DNA from: Poseidonibacter lekithochrous | GTDB lineage: Bacteria > Campylobacterota > Campylobacteria > Campylobacterales > Arcobacteraceae | Direction of reading: 5' to 3' | DNA: 64,000 bases | Assembly: GCF_013283835.1 (NCBI RefSeq) | Contig: NZ_CP054052.1 | Location: forward strand, 2,480,001 to 2,544,000 | Shown: in pieces, positions 1-8,522 of the stretch | How positions within the stretch are numbered: the stretch's first letter is position 1 | Layout of the letters: each line of letters starts with the position of its first letter | Program-made: the position numbers and the translations under genes | The notes under the pieces: model-generated | What the model was told of the DNA's origin: nothing | The model's input: only the letters and a program-made list of their open reading frames with translations | Databases searched by the model: none

Positions 1-360
1 TTTTGGATTAATACTTTTAATAAAATCAGCAATTTTAGCAGTAGAAGATAGTCTTAAAAAACATACATCATAACTATTTTTTAGGATAATATTTTTTAAT
101 TTATCTAGATTTTGTTTATCAAAATTTAAAACTGCTTGGCTTTTATACCAAGGTTGTTTTATATTTTTTATTGTAAATAATCTATTATCATTTCTATGAG
201 AATATAAAAGTTCTTTTGAATACTCTGCATTTTTAATTAAAAAAACATCAGTATTATAATCTTTCACTAAGGACTCATACAAAAATTTACTTCTATTTTT
301 ATCCCCTGAATCAAATCCAATAAAAGGAGTGTCTATATATAATAATTTTAGAGTTTTCAT
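1..360 (-). CDS. Probable glycosyltransferase, N-terminal part (runs off the left edge)
   Basis: The frame is open from an ATG at 360 to the window edge, so only about 120 N-terminal residues are visible. It begins MKTLKLLYIDTPFIGFD, a hydrophobic strand followed by a Gly/Asp-rich turn, as in the N-terminal Rossmann half of GT-B glycosyltransferases that handle exopolysaccharide. The ATG overlaps the TGA of the nucleotidyltransferase upstream (ATGA), so the two are probably translationally coupled at the end of the manC-type operon. The diagnostic C-terminal nucleotide-sugar-binding half is outside the window, so the family is an inference from fold-like pattern and context. Confidence 0.5.
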   Translation of the reverse strand, partial: MKTLKLLYIDTPFIGFDSGDKNRSKFLYESLVKDYNTDVFLIKNAEYSKELLYSHRNDNRLFTIKNIKQPWYKSQAVLNFDKQNLDKLKNIILKNSYDVCFLRLSSTAKIADFIKSINPK

Positions 361-1520
361 TTTGAACTTCTTTCCTTTAATAAACTATTAATACTAGTTT
401 CTAAAGTTGTTTCTTCTGATTTTCTACGAGTATCATCAATCAACCATGTCATATCACTTTCTTTAGTATTAGTAACTGTGCCATCTAAATCAATAATAGA
501 ATCAGAGAAAAGAATCTTTTCATTTATTCTGGCTAAGGAATTAATACTTTTATAATCATCAATAATTGATTTTCGAAGTATTACTTTTTGGCTAATTTTA
601 CAATTTGAACCAATCATTGTTGGACCAATTATTACAGCTCCATCTTCAACACAAGAAGAAGATCCAATATAAACAGGAGGAATTATTTTTACTTTTTCCA
701 AATCAATTTTTACATTAAGACCTAAATATATGCCTTTTTTAACCTCTTTTGCATTAATGTTATAACCTTTAATTTCTCCTGATAAAATCTTACAAGTTGC
801 ATCATAAAAATCATCTACATTACCAATATCTACCCATTCATACGGAATATCTACCCCATAAATATTAAGTTCTCTTTTTGCAAGTAAAGGTAATAAATCA
901 CCTCCAATATCAAACTCTTTATCTTTTGGAATATAATTAAAAACTTCTGGTTCAAAAATATAAATACCTGTATTGGCTAAAGTTGAAAGAGCTTCATTTA
1001 CATCTGGTTTTTCTTGAAAAGTAAGAATTTTATCATTCTCATCAAGCTTTACTATTCCATATTTATTAGTTTCTTCTTTTTGAACTTTTTTTAAAGCAAT
1101 TGTTGCCATTGATTTTTTTTCTTTATGAATATCTATAGCTTTTTTAATATCTAAATCAATTAGAGCATCAGCACATAAAACAACAAAAGTATCATCAAAA
1201 AAAGATGAAAATTCTTGGATTTTTTTCATACCACCTGCACTACCTAATGCTTTAGATATAAGTTTATCTTCTTGTAATTCACCTTCAAAAGAGTAAGCTA
1301 TTTGCACTCCAAAACGACTTCCATTTCCAAAATAATTCTCTATTTTAGATGATAGATAACTTGTATTAATTATGATTTCATCAATTTCACAAGTTTTTAA
1401 ATGTTCAATTATTGATTCCAATACCGGTTTTTGAAGAAGGGGTATCATTGGTTTTGGAGTATCATTAGTAATTGGACGAACTCTTGTTCCTTTTCCTGCT
1501 GCTAATATCATCGCTTTCAT
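357..1520 (-). CDS. Sugar-1-phosphate nucleotidyltransferase (GMP-pyrophosphorylase-like)
   Basis: Probably makes an NDP-sugar (GDP-mannose or similar) from a sugar 1-phosphate and NTP in the cytoplasm, for polysaccharide synthesis. The N-terminus carries the nucleotidyltransferase signature LAAGKGTRVRP (residues 6-16) and the downstream TPKPMIPL loop. The C-terminal third (about 262-335) has hexapeptide-like turns (IIGPTMIGSNCKI) of a left-handed beta helix, as in bacterial two-domain pyrophosphorylases. I chose the ATG at 1520 over an in-frame TTG at 1532 because GAGGTG lies just upstream and the conserved MKAMILAAG begins there. It lies 12 bases after the ManC-type gene and overlaps the next glycosyltransferase by 4. 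The exact sugar cannot be read from the sequence. Confidence 0.85.
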   Translation of the reverse strand: MKAMILAAGKGTRVRPITNDTPKPMIPLLQKPVLESIIEHLKTCEIDEIIINTSYLSSKIENYFGNGSRFGVQIAYSFEGELQEDKLISKALGSAGGMKKIQEFSSFFDDTFVVLCADALIDLDIKKAIDIHKEKKSMATIALKKVQKEETNKYGIVKLDENDKILTFQEKPDVNEALSTLANTGIYIFEPEVFNYIPKDKEFDIGGDLLPLLAKRELNIYGVDIPYEWVDIGNVDDFYDATCKILSGEIKGYNINAKEVKKGIYLGLNVKIDLEKVKIIPPVYIGSSSCVEDGAVIIGPTMIGSNCKISQKVILRKSIIDDYKSINSLARINEKILFSDSIIDLDGTVTNTKESDMTWLIDDTRRKSEETTLETSINSLLKERSSK

Positions 1521-1532
1521 TTTGCACCTCAA

Positions 1533-2927
1533 TTATTTTCTTTTATAATCATCTTCGTATCTAACAATGTCATCTTCTTCAAGATACTCACCTACTTGCA
1601 CTTCAATTAAAACTAAATCAATTTTTCCTTCATTTTCTAATCTATGTTTTTTACCCATTGGAATATAAACTGATTCATTAGCTCTAACTAATTTTTTATT
1701 TTTTCCTATAGTTACAGTTGCAGTTCCACTAAGCACAATCCAGTGTTCATTTCTATGGAAATGTTTTTGTAAAGATAATCTTTTTTTAGGTTTTACAAGA
1801 ATAGTTTTGAATTTATAATTTGCTTTTTCTTCCATAACATTATAAGTTCCCCAAGGTCTGTGAACCAGTGGATGATCTATTGCTAAAGTTGAACCCTCTT
1901 TTACTAATTGTGATACCACTTCTTTTACATCTTGTGTTTTCTCTTTATTAACAATAAGTAAGGCATCCGGAGTATTTACAATAGCTAGATTTTCAACTTC
2001 TACTAAAGCTACTTTTTTATGATTCGAGATAACAAGATTATCTTTTGAATTTAATAAAAGAGGTTCATCTGTAGTATATTTAACTGCATTATTGTTTTCA
2101 TCTTTTTCTAAAGCTTTATAAATTGAACAAAAACTTCCTAAGTCACTCCAGCCAATATCACTTCTTACTACTTTTAGATTAAAACATTTTTCCATTACAG
2201 CAACATCAATACTAACAGCAGGAATATCTTCCATAAGTTCTTTATTTATTCTAATTACACTTTTTGTTTTTGCACTACTATAAGCATAAATAGCTGGTTC
2301 ATAAATATCTAAAGCAAACTCTCGTACACTATTTAGTAAAACACTTGCTTTAAAACAAAACATTCCACTATTCCAAAGATATTTTTTTGAATCTACAAAT
2401 TTATGTGCAGTTTCTAAATCTGGTTTTTCATGGAAAGAATTAACCATTTCATCTTTTGCTTTTATATAACCATAACCAACTTCTGCATATGTTGGAACAA
2501 TTCCAAAGAGAGTAATATAATCATCCATTGCAAACTGTTTTGCATCTAATACACTTGCTTCATAATTCTCAATATTTAAAATTGAGTGATCACAAGGAGT
2601 TACAAAAACTGTCTCATTTGCTTGAACATGTAAAGAGGCGATTATGATTGCAGCTGCTGTATTTCTACCAACTGATTCTAGAATAAACTCCACTTTAAAG
2701 TTTGAAGGAAGAAGATTTTTAATCTCATCAATTTGATCTAAAGCCATAAAATAATGGTCTTCGTTACAAACAATCAAAAACTTATTTGTTAATTTACTAT
2801 TTCTTAATATAGTATCTTGAAATAGTGAGTATTCACTTATTAATTGTGTGAATTGTTTTGGCATGTGTGTTCTAGAAATTGGCCACAATCTTGTACCATT
2901 TCCACCACATAAAATTACATTTACCAT
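1533..2927 (-). CDS. manC: Mannose-1-phosphate guanylyltransferase / mannose-6-phosphate isomerase (bifunctional, type II)
   Basis: Supplies GDP-mannose: the N-terminal domain transfers GMP to mannose 1-phosphate, and in this family the C-terminal cupin can isomerise fructose 6-phosphate to mannose 6-phosphate. Visible signatures are ILCGGNGTRLWP (residues 5-16), FVTPCDH in the catalytic core, and the cupin block HRPWGTYNV followed by QKHFHRNEHWIVLSGTA and the C-terminal VQVGEYLEEDDIVR. The length of 464 residues is usual. The frame extends 32 codons further upstream, but the ATG at 2927 has a near-perfect GGAGGTG site and starts the conserved strand, so the longer form is rejected. It is the first gene of a minus-strand operon with the next nucleotidyltransferase. 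AlgA, XanB and CpsB are alternative names for the same family. Confidence 0.9.
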   Translation of the reverse strand: MVNVILCGGNGTRLWPISRTHMPKQFTQLISEYSLFQDTILRNSKLTNKFLIVCNEDHYFMALDQIDEIKNLLPSNFKVEFILESVGRNTAAAIIIASLHVQANETVFVTPCDHSILNIENYEASVLDAKQFAMDDYITLFGIVPTYAEVGYGYIKAKDEMVNSFHEKPDLETAHKFVDSKKYLWNSGMFCFKASVLLNSVREFALDIYEPAIYAYSSAKTKSVIRINKELMEDIPAVSIDVAVMEKCFNLKVVRSDIGWSDLGSFCSIYKALEKDENNNAVKYTTDEPLLLNSKDNLVISNHKKVALVEVENLAIVNTPDALLIVNKEKTQDVKEVVSQLVKEGSTLAIDHPLVHRPWGTYNVMEEKANYKFKTILVKPKKRLSLQKHFHRNEHWIVLSGTATVTIGKNKKLVRANESVYIPMGKKHRLENEGKIDLVLIEVQVGEYLEEDDIVRYEDDYKRK

Positions 2928-3051
2928 AATACACCTCCGTTTTATAATAGAGAGTTTCGCGTACTTGTATGCAAATAAAATGCAATTATGAAAAAAGTTC
3001 AAAAAATTATTACAATTTGCCATAAAATCTTATTGATTCTATTTTTTTTAC

Positions 3052-3057
3052 TATAAT
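3052..3057 (+). promoter_or_regulatory. -10 box for the 110-residue gene at 3104
   Basis: TATAAT follows a T-rich stretch, the usual Campylobacterota form without a clear -35, about 47 bases before the GTG start. It lies in the divergent gap shared with the manC-type gene. Confidence 0.5.
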
Positions 3058-3103
3058 TATAAGAAATACAAAGGTCAAACCTATAAATGATAAGGAAATT
3101 CAA

Positions 3104-3436
3104 GTGAATGGAAAAATAGAAATTACATATAAGTTATTATGTAAAAATGACGTAAATAAAGAGATTAGTTTATCTCAACTTTTAAAAAACGAAAAAATAG
3201 CCAAGTTAATTAAAAGTGAATTTGCAAAAGGTTTTAGAAATATTGATTTAGTATGTCCAAAAGAGATAGAAGATACTTTTAAAATTGAAACAATTAAAGA
3301 GTATTATACTTTTGAAGTTTTAAAAGATGATTTTGCTGATATTCTAGCTTTAGCAGAAGAGAATGCAGCTTCAAGAAAATTATTCAAAAAAGATTGTAAT
3401 AGAATAGAACTTGTAGATATTAAAACTCTTGATTAA
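3104..3436 (+). CDS. Conserved-looking hypothetical protein, 110 residues
   Basis: I do not recognise this family. The product is soluble, charged and predicted cytoplasmic, with no signal peptide or membrane segment. It has alternating strands and helices (LLKNEKIAKLIKSEF; NIDLVCPKEIEDTF). It starts at a GTG preceded by AAGGAA. An ATG a few codons upstream in another frame stops at once, which supports the GTG. It is a lone plus-strand gene between the manC operon (divergent) and the partner-switching module (convergent; its stop abuts the phosphatase stop at 3437). That position suggests, without proof, a link to polysaccharide control. Confidence 0.7.
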   Translation: MNGKIEITYKLLCKNDVNKEISLSQLLKNEKIAKLIKSEFAKGFRNIDLVCPKEIEDTFKIETIKEYYTFEVLKDDFADILALAEENAASRKLFKKDCNRIELVDIKTLD

Positions 3437-4690
3437 TTAAGAGAATTTTACAACTAAAGCAGTAGTATCATCTGTTTTAGGTTCATCTTCAATAAATTCA
3501 TTTAGTGAGCTTTGTATATTAACAAGTATTTCATCTACATCTAGATCTATTGAGTTATGGCTAATATCAATTAATCTATCTAAAGTATACATTTCCCCTG
3601 CTTTATTTTTGGCTTCGATTAATCCATCTGTATATAAAATCAAAGAATCATTTTTTTGCAGTTTTTTATGTACAGGTTTATATTTAGTATCAGAGAACAC
3701 ACCCAATGGAATTGCAGTTGATTTTAGTTTTTCCATTCTGTTTTTTTCTTTTGTAAAATACAGAACTTCATTATGTCCAGTACTTATGTACTCGAACCTA
3801 TTCTCTTTTTCATAATATTTTATGAAAAAGGCTGTGATAAAAAAATCACTATGTTTTGAGTCTTCGCACATAAGATTATTTATCAAAAGTATTTGTTCAT
3901 CAAAACTAATATTTAAACTAAGAATAGATCTACAAACTCCTCTAAAGGTACTCATAGTAATAGCAGGACCAACTCCGTGTCCAGAAACATCTGCAATTAT
4001 AATATTAATAGCTCCATCTTTGGAATCAAATAAATCATAATAATCTCCCCCAACATACTCAGCTGCTTCAAAAAAAGTTGAAACATTCATTTTAGCAACA
4101 GTAGGAAGTTCTTTAGGCAAGAAATTCACTTGTACTTGTTGAGCTACTTGCATCTCTTCTTTTAATCTATTACCTTTTTTTACTTCTTCTACCATTTTTT
4201 GAAGTTCGTAATTTTTAACTAGTAAATCAGCAGATCGCTCTTCTACTAGCTTTTCTAAATTTTCTTTATATTCTATATTTTCTCTTTTTAATAGAATATG
4301 TTTTATAGTTTTTTTAATTGTAAAATAAAATTTATTTACATCTAAAGGTTTAAAAACAAAACCATCAACACCTAATTCAATAGCTTTGGTTAAAAACTTT
4401 TGTTCTGTATATGCAGATAAAAATATTATACTTTGTTCAATCTCTACAGTTTTAATAATTCTTGCCATTTCTAAACCATCCATGATATTCATAATAATAT
4501 CACTAATAATCAAGTCATGTTTGGATTTCATATATAAAAACAAACCTTCTTTTCCATTTACAGCAACTTCTATATCATCAAATATTCGACTTAATAGTTT
4601 ATGTGTTTTTGCTCTAGCAATTTCATTATCTTCTACATATAAAACTTTTATATTTTTAGAGAGAAGTTTAATTTCTGTAATATCATCCAT
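3437..4690 (-). CDS. Response regulator with PP2C (SpoIIE/RsbU-type) serine phosphatase domain
   Basis: Likely dephosphorylates a phospho-STAS antagonist, acting as the input arm of a partner-switching pathway. Residues about 12-130 form a receiver domain with VLYVEDNE, the phospho-acceptor Asp in LIISDIIM, a Ser in LSAYTE and the Lys in FVFKPLD. A coiled coil (about 140-185) leads into a PP2C domain with GGDYYD, IADVSGHG, LYTDGLIEA and DDTTALVVK, so the metal-binding acidic residues are present. It is directly adjacent to the RsbW-like kinase gene (stop and start touch) and closes the long exopolysaccharide operon. The architecture is comparable to SypE or HsbR-type regulators, which govern biofilm or motility in other bacteria. 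That it controls this polysaccharide locus is inference from position. Confidence 0.9.
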   Translation of the reverse strand: MDDITEIKLLSKNIKVLYVEDNEIARAKTHKLLSRIFDDIEVAVNGKEGLFLYMKSKHDLIISDIIMNIMDGLEMARIIKTVEIEQSIIFLSAYTEQKFLTKAIELGVDGFVFKPLDVNKFYFTIKKTIKHILLKRENIEYKENLEKLVEERSADLLVKNYELQKMVEEVKKGNRLKEEMQVAQQVQVNFLPKELPTVAKMNVSTFFEAAEYVGGDYYDLFDSKDGAINIIIADVSGHGVGPAITMSTFRGVCRSILSLNISFDEQILLINNLMCEDSKHSDFFITAFFIKYYEKENRFEYISTGHNEVLYFTKEKNRMEKLKSTAIPLGVFSDTKYKPVHKKLQKNDSLILYTDGLIEAKNKAGEMYTLDRLIDISHNSIDLDVDEILVNIQSSLNEFIEDEPKTDDTTALVVKFS

Positions 4691-5098
4691 TTATAACTCC
4701 ACAATAAGTTTGATACTATTTTTTTTGAAGATTACATCTTTACAAAAATGTTTCATCAAAATAATACCTCTTCCAGAATCTTTTAGTAAATCTTCTGTTT
4801 TTATATGTTCACTATCTTTTTGTTTGTTTTCAATAGCAACACCCTCACCTTCATCTTTAACTTCAATACTAATTTGTGACTTATCAATACAATAAGATAA
4901 AGTTACATTTTTATCTTTATTTTCTTTATTTCCATGAATTATTGCATTAGCTAATGCTTCTTGAATTACTAGAGATAAAGTATTTTTTTTATCTTGATTT
5001 TTAATTAGTTTAAATAATTTTGATTCTAACCAATCAAATACCTTTGGAATATTTGATAATTCACTAGAAAAAATAAAATTTGAAGAAGATGAATTCAT
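4691..5098 (-). CDS. RsbW/SpoIIAB-like anti-sigma factor serine kinase
   Basis: A short GHKL ATPase of 135 residues, the usual size for partner-switching kinases. It shows the N-box EALANAIIHGNKEN, the G1 box VKDEGEGV and the G2 box DSGRGIILMKHF, so ATP binding looks intact. In this family the kinase phosphorylates a STAS antagonist and is itself the partner sequestered by the unphosphorylated antagonist. It lies between the STAS gene and the PP2C gene, with AAGGA before the start. No sigma factor gene is in the window, so its output partner is unknown; it need not be a sigma factor. Confidence 0.88.
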   Translation of the reverse strand: MNSSSSNFIFSSELSNIPKVFDWLESKLFKLIKNQDKKNTLSLVIQEALANAIIHGNKENKDKNVTLSYCIDKSQISIEVKDEGEGVAIENKQKDSEHIKTEDLLKDSGRGIILMKHFCKDVIFKKNSIKLIVEL

Positions 5099-5113
5099 GA
5101 AAAATCCTTAATA

Positions 5114-5440
5114 TTATCTACTTACATCTACGAATGTATTTAACTTTGTAACATCAAATATATTAAATACAATCTCATTAACATTTATGATTTTTAAACT
5201 TTTATCATGTTCTAAAAGTTTTTTGTAAAGATTAATAATCATTGTTAAACCTGAACTATCAATAAAATTTATATTATAAAAATCTAATACCTGTTCATCT
5301 TTTTTTGAACTACCACTTATTTCAGATATAACTGGAGTCAATTGTTCTTTTATTAGTTTTAAATTTGTTGTATCAATTCTATCGCAATCAATAAAAGAAA
5401 CAACAGATTTATTTTTTTCATTTTTTATATTTATAAACAT
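5114..5440 (-). CDS. STAS-domain anti-sigma factor antagonist
   Basis: A 108-residue single STAS domain. The hallmark FIDSSGL at mid-protein contains the Ser that RsbW-type kinases phosphorylate in SpoIIAA/RsbV proteins. A strong AGAAGGAG site precedes the ATG. It opens the three-gene module STAS, kinase, PP2C phosphatase, and lies 37 bases after the flippase gene on the same strand, so it is probably co-transcribed with the polysaccharide operon. Family knowledge predicts a switch between kinase-bound and free forms; the downstream target is not visible. Confidence 0.88.
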   Translation of the reverse strand: MFINIKNEKNKSVVSFIDCDRIDTTNLKLIKEQLTPVISEISGSSKKDEQVLDFYNINFIDSSGLTMIINLYKKLLEHDKSLKIINVNEIVFNIFDVTKLNTFVDVSR

Positions 5441-5477
5441 AAAATACTCCTTCTAAAATAATTATACATTAATTAAA

Positions 5478-6989
5478 TTAAATAGTTTTTATTTTATTTA
5501 TTAATAACTTTTTTATTTCCTTTTTATCTATCTCATTCATAAAAATATAATACAATATTGTAAAACAACTAACACATAATAAACCGTATATAAGTAAGTC
5601 TAAAATACTATTAATACTAGAAGAAGTAAATATATAAAATACACCGTAAACAATACAACCTAAAATTATAGTTTTAAATACCACTTCTTTTAAATAATAA
5701 AAAACTGATATTTTTGAGAACTTACAAGATACTGGTATATTATAAATAATTGCAAAGAAAATATTAGGGATCAAAGTACCTAAAGCAACACCTATTATTG
5801 AATACTTTTGAACTAAATAAATACTTAGTACTAAATTCATAATAGCCTCTAATATGGCAACTACGGTAAGCTCTTTATGTCTTTCACACATTAATAAAAC
5901 TTGAACTGAACTACTTCTAAAAAACACTAAAACATACATTGAAACTAGTAATACCATTGCAGTATAAACAACTTCAATACTTTCAATTTCTAACCAAAAA
6001 TACAATAATTTATCAATATATAAAAAAGTAGGAATAAAAAGTAATGTGGATATAAAACCTACAATTTTATTAGTATGAAGTAAGGTGTTTTGTAAAGCAT
6101 CATGTTTATTCGTAACAAATAAAGAAGCTGACAAGGGACCTAAAATATCATGTATTTGTGTTGAGAACTGTCTAAAAAGTTCAGATACTCTAGATACAAT
6201 TTGATAAACCCCAACTAAAGCTACAGTTGAGAACATAGAAATTACTAATTGATCTGTTCTAAATATAATAACATTTGAGAACATTACAATATATGCAAAT
6301 ATTGAAAAACTCATAAGTTCATAAACTCTTTTTTTCTTAAAAAAAGAGAATGATATTTTCAGACTAGGAATATTTTTGAATACATAAATAGCCATAAAAA
6401 CATTTGTTAAAAACTGAATAACAATTGCAATAGCCGCCATATAAATAAGTGAATACCCATAAGAAATACAAAGACTTAATAAAACAAAATTTAATACTAA
6501 AAATACAATATCAATATTATTTCTTAATGTGATCTTTTGTAAACCTCTTAATACTTCTTTGAAAAAACCAAAAGGGAAAAGAAGTGCAGATCCTATTCCA
6601 AAAATATAAAAGGTAGTTTTATAATATTCAATTGTGTCAGCAGATGAAAATACAAATATTTTCTCTAAATTCTGAGCTAATAAAACAGTTACAATAAGAA
6701 TTATAAAAGATAAAAAGATATATGAAAAGAAAATTGTTGATATAGTTTCATTAAAACTTTTCCAATTATTCTTTGCTTGGGATTCACTAGTTGCTTTTTG
6801 AACTGCTGTTCCAAAACCAAAATCAAGTAGTAAGGAATACCCAAAAACACTCCATAAAAGTGCCCAAAAGCCATACTCCTCATTGGAAATTCCAAGAAAC
6901 ATTATTCTAACTAACATTAAAGATAATATTATTTTTAAAATAAGTAATATATAGTTTGATATGGTACTGTTTAATATTATATTTTTCAT
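5478..6989 (-). CDS. Wzx-type polysaccharide flippase (MATE/oligosaccharide transporter superfamily)
   Basis: An integral inner-membrane protein of 503 residues with about 12-14 hydrophobic segments evenly spaced over its whole length. It is typical of flippases that move lipid-linked oligosaccharide repeat units to the periplasmic face. The first segment carries the familiar start with LLILKIILSLMLVRIMF and the EEYGFWALLWSVFGYSLLLDFGFG pattern is spread over residues 37-60. It lies one base after the glycosyltransferase stop, in the same operon as Wzy-, Wza- and Wzc-like genes, which supports a Wzx/Wzy-dependent pathway. The substrate is unknown. Confidence 0.85.
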   Translation of the reverse strand: MKNIILNSTISNYILLILKIILSLMLVRIMFLGISNEEYGFWALLWSVFGYSLLLDFGFGTAVQKATSESQAKNNWKSFNETISTIFFSYIFLSFIILIVTVLLAQNLEKIFVFSSADTIEYYKTTFYIFGIGSALLFPFGFFKEVLRGLQKITLRNNIDIVFLVLNFVLLSLCISYGYSLIYMAAIAIVIQFLTNVFMAIYVFKNIPSLKISFSFFKKKRVYELMSFSIFAYIVMFSNVIIFRTDQLVISMFSTVALVGVYQIVSRVSELFRQFSTQIHDILGPLSASLFVTNKHDALQNTLLHTNKIVGFISTLLFIPTFLYIDKLLYFWLEIESIEVVYTAMVLLVSMYVLVFFRSSSVQVLLMCERHKELTVVAILEAIMNLVLSIYLVQKYSIIGVALGTLIPNIFFAIIYNIPVSCKFSKISVFYYLKEVVFKTIILGCIVYGVFYIFTSSSINSILDLLIYGLLCVSCFTILYYIFMNEIDKKEIKKLLINKIKTI

Positions 6990-6990
6990 T

Positions 6991-8133
6991 TTATACTCTT
7001 GTGATTTTTAATAAAACATCTTCTACTTGTTTTTTTACAATGTTAATATCAAATTTATTTTTTACTTTTTGATAGGCATTTGTTCTATATTTTTCTAATA
7101 AATCCCAACTATTATGTAAAAGTAATATTTTGAATGTCAAATCCTCAACACATGAGGGAGTAAAAAGTAAACCATTTTTAGAATCATCAATAATTTCAGC
7201 AGGACCAAAATCATCAGGAGCAATACTTACAACCCCATAGTTCATTGCTTCTATTAGAACTAAACCAAAAGGCTCTCTCATTCTAGTTGGCATTAATAAA
7301 ACATGATTGTTTTTATAGACTTCTTCTAAATTATCAACTTTCCCATGGAAAATCACATGATTAGTCAAACATAAAACCTCAACCATTTTTTTACATTTAT
7401 CAATATATTCTTTATCACCATCACCATAAATATGAAATTCAAAGTCATATATTTTTCTATCACGTAAGTTTGATAAAGCTTTTAATGCCAAATCTAAACC
7501 CTTACTATAATCTAAACGACCACAAAACATATATTGCATTAGCTCTTTTGATTTCGAAGACTTTTCTTTTGTGATTTTTGTTCCATTTGGTATTTGGAAT
7601 ATATTTTGAGTTCCATAAAACTCTTTCATTTCAGGAATCATCCATTTTGAAACAGAAATTATTGGATCTATTTTTATATCAAGAGCTTTAAATCCTGGGA
7701 GAAGTTGTTTTACTTCTCTTTTGAGTTTAGACATAAAATTATTGGCTAAAAATCCTTTCATCCAAAAATCCCCAATTTCAAATACTTTTTTGATTTTTTC
7801 TTTTTCAACTGCCCAAATAGGAGACAAAGATACTAGTCTCAAAGACCAAATATAAACTAAATCTGGTTTTATTCTTTTTATTACATCTTGAGTTGTTTCA
7901 TAGTTAAACTCTTCAACTACATTTTTATCAAAATAAGAAGGATCTTTATAATCTATATATTTTAATTTTCTATATACTTTTTCAAAGGAAACGCTTTCTT
8001 CTTTATGATTTCCAGTAAGTACATAAACTTCATGCCCTGCTTTTTCTAAAAATTGAACAGTGTCATAACAAGCTAACTCATAACCACCAATATAATAAGG
8101 GGGATAATAATTACTTAAAATTAAAATTTTCAT
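6991..8133 (-). CDS. GT4-family glycosyltransferase
   Basis: A GT-B fold enzyme of 380 residues that should add a sugar from an NDP donor to a lipid-linked intermediate at the cytoplasmic face. The N-terminus has NYYPPYYIGGYE, the Gly-rich acceptor-side loop seen in GT4 enzymes. The C-terminal half has MFCGRLDYSKGLDLALKAL, then MREPFGLVLIEAM, the EX7E-type donor motif in which the catalytic glutamates sit, followed by GPAEII. It lies between the small membrane protein and the flippase. Which sugar it transfers cannot be told. Confidence 0.88.
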   Translation of the reverse strand: MKILILSNYYPPYYIGGYELACYDTVQFLEKAGHEVYVLTGNHKEESVSFEKVYRKLKYIDYKDPSYFDKNVVEEFNYETTQDVIKRIKPDLVYIWSLRLVSLSPIWAVEKEKIKKVFEIGDFWMKGFLANNFMSKLKREVKQLLPGFKALDIKIDPIISVSKWMIPEMKEFYGTQNIFQIPNGTKITKEKSSKSKELMQYMFCGRLDYSKGLDLALKALSNLRDRKIYDFEFHIYGDGDKEYIDKCKKMVEVLCLTNHVIFHGKVDNLEEVYKNNHVLLMPTRMREPFGLVLIEAMNYGVVSIAPDDFGPAEIIDDSKNGLLFTPSCVEDLTFKILLLHNSWDLLEKYRTNAYQKVKNKFDINIVKKQVEDVLLKITRV

Positions 8134-8144
8134 GACTTATCCTT

Positions 8145-8522
8145 TTATCTTAATAAATGGAATTGAAATAAATCTATTCCTATTAATGATTTTATATAGT
8201 ATAAAGCCAAAAAGATTGCAGTTAGCACTGAAGCTATTACTAAAAACACTAAAAATGTAGAAAACATAATAAATAAAATATGAGAAAGTTTTGTAAGAGT
8301 AAATTTTCGCTCCATTTTTCTTTTTTCACTACCTAAATAAATTGTGATATAAAACATTTTGAAAAACCAAAAATCAAAATTTAGGTTAACTATCTTTTTT
8401 GTTGCTTTTGGTAATGCACAAGATATTAATTTTTTTGTTTCCCTTTTTTGTTCATTTGTCATACTATCTTTAATTAAGGGATTCATTTTTTCAAAGATAA
8501 CATCTTCATTTAGATTTTTCAT
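8145..8522 (-). CDS. Small membrane protein of unknown function in the polysaccharide operon
   Basis: A 125-residue protein I do not recognise. The N-terminal 70 residues are charged and cytoplasmic in character; residues about 84-113 form one long hydrophobic segment (or a tight hairpin), with basic residues MERKF just before it. Its start overlaps the end of the Wzy-like gene by 17 bases and it ends 12 bases before the glycosyltransferase, so it is embedded in the operon and probably translationally coupled. It could be an accessory subunit of the assembly complex; that is a guess from position only. Confidence 0.65.
   Translation of the reverse strand: MKNLNEDVIFEKMNPLIKDSMTNEQKRETKKLISCALPKATKKIVNLNFDFWFFKMFYITIYLGSEKRKMERKFTLTKLSHILFIMFSTFLVFLVIASVLTAIFLALYYIKSLIGIDLFQFHLLR

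Noticed and set aside
1521-3023. Longer N-terminal forms of the two nucleotidyltransferase genes
   Set aside because: Strong Shine-Dalgarno sites and conserved starts lie at the internal ATGs (1520 and 2927).
4386-4895. 169-codon plus-strand frame antisense to the REC-PP2C and RsbW-like genes
   Set aside because: The opposite strand encodes clear catalytic motifs through the whole stretch; this frame is hydrophobic Ser/Ile-rich shadow without a ribosome site.
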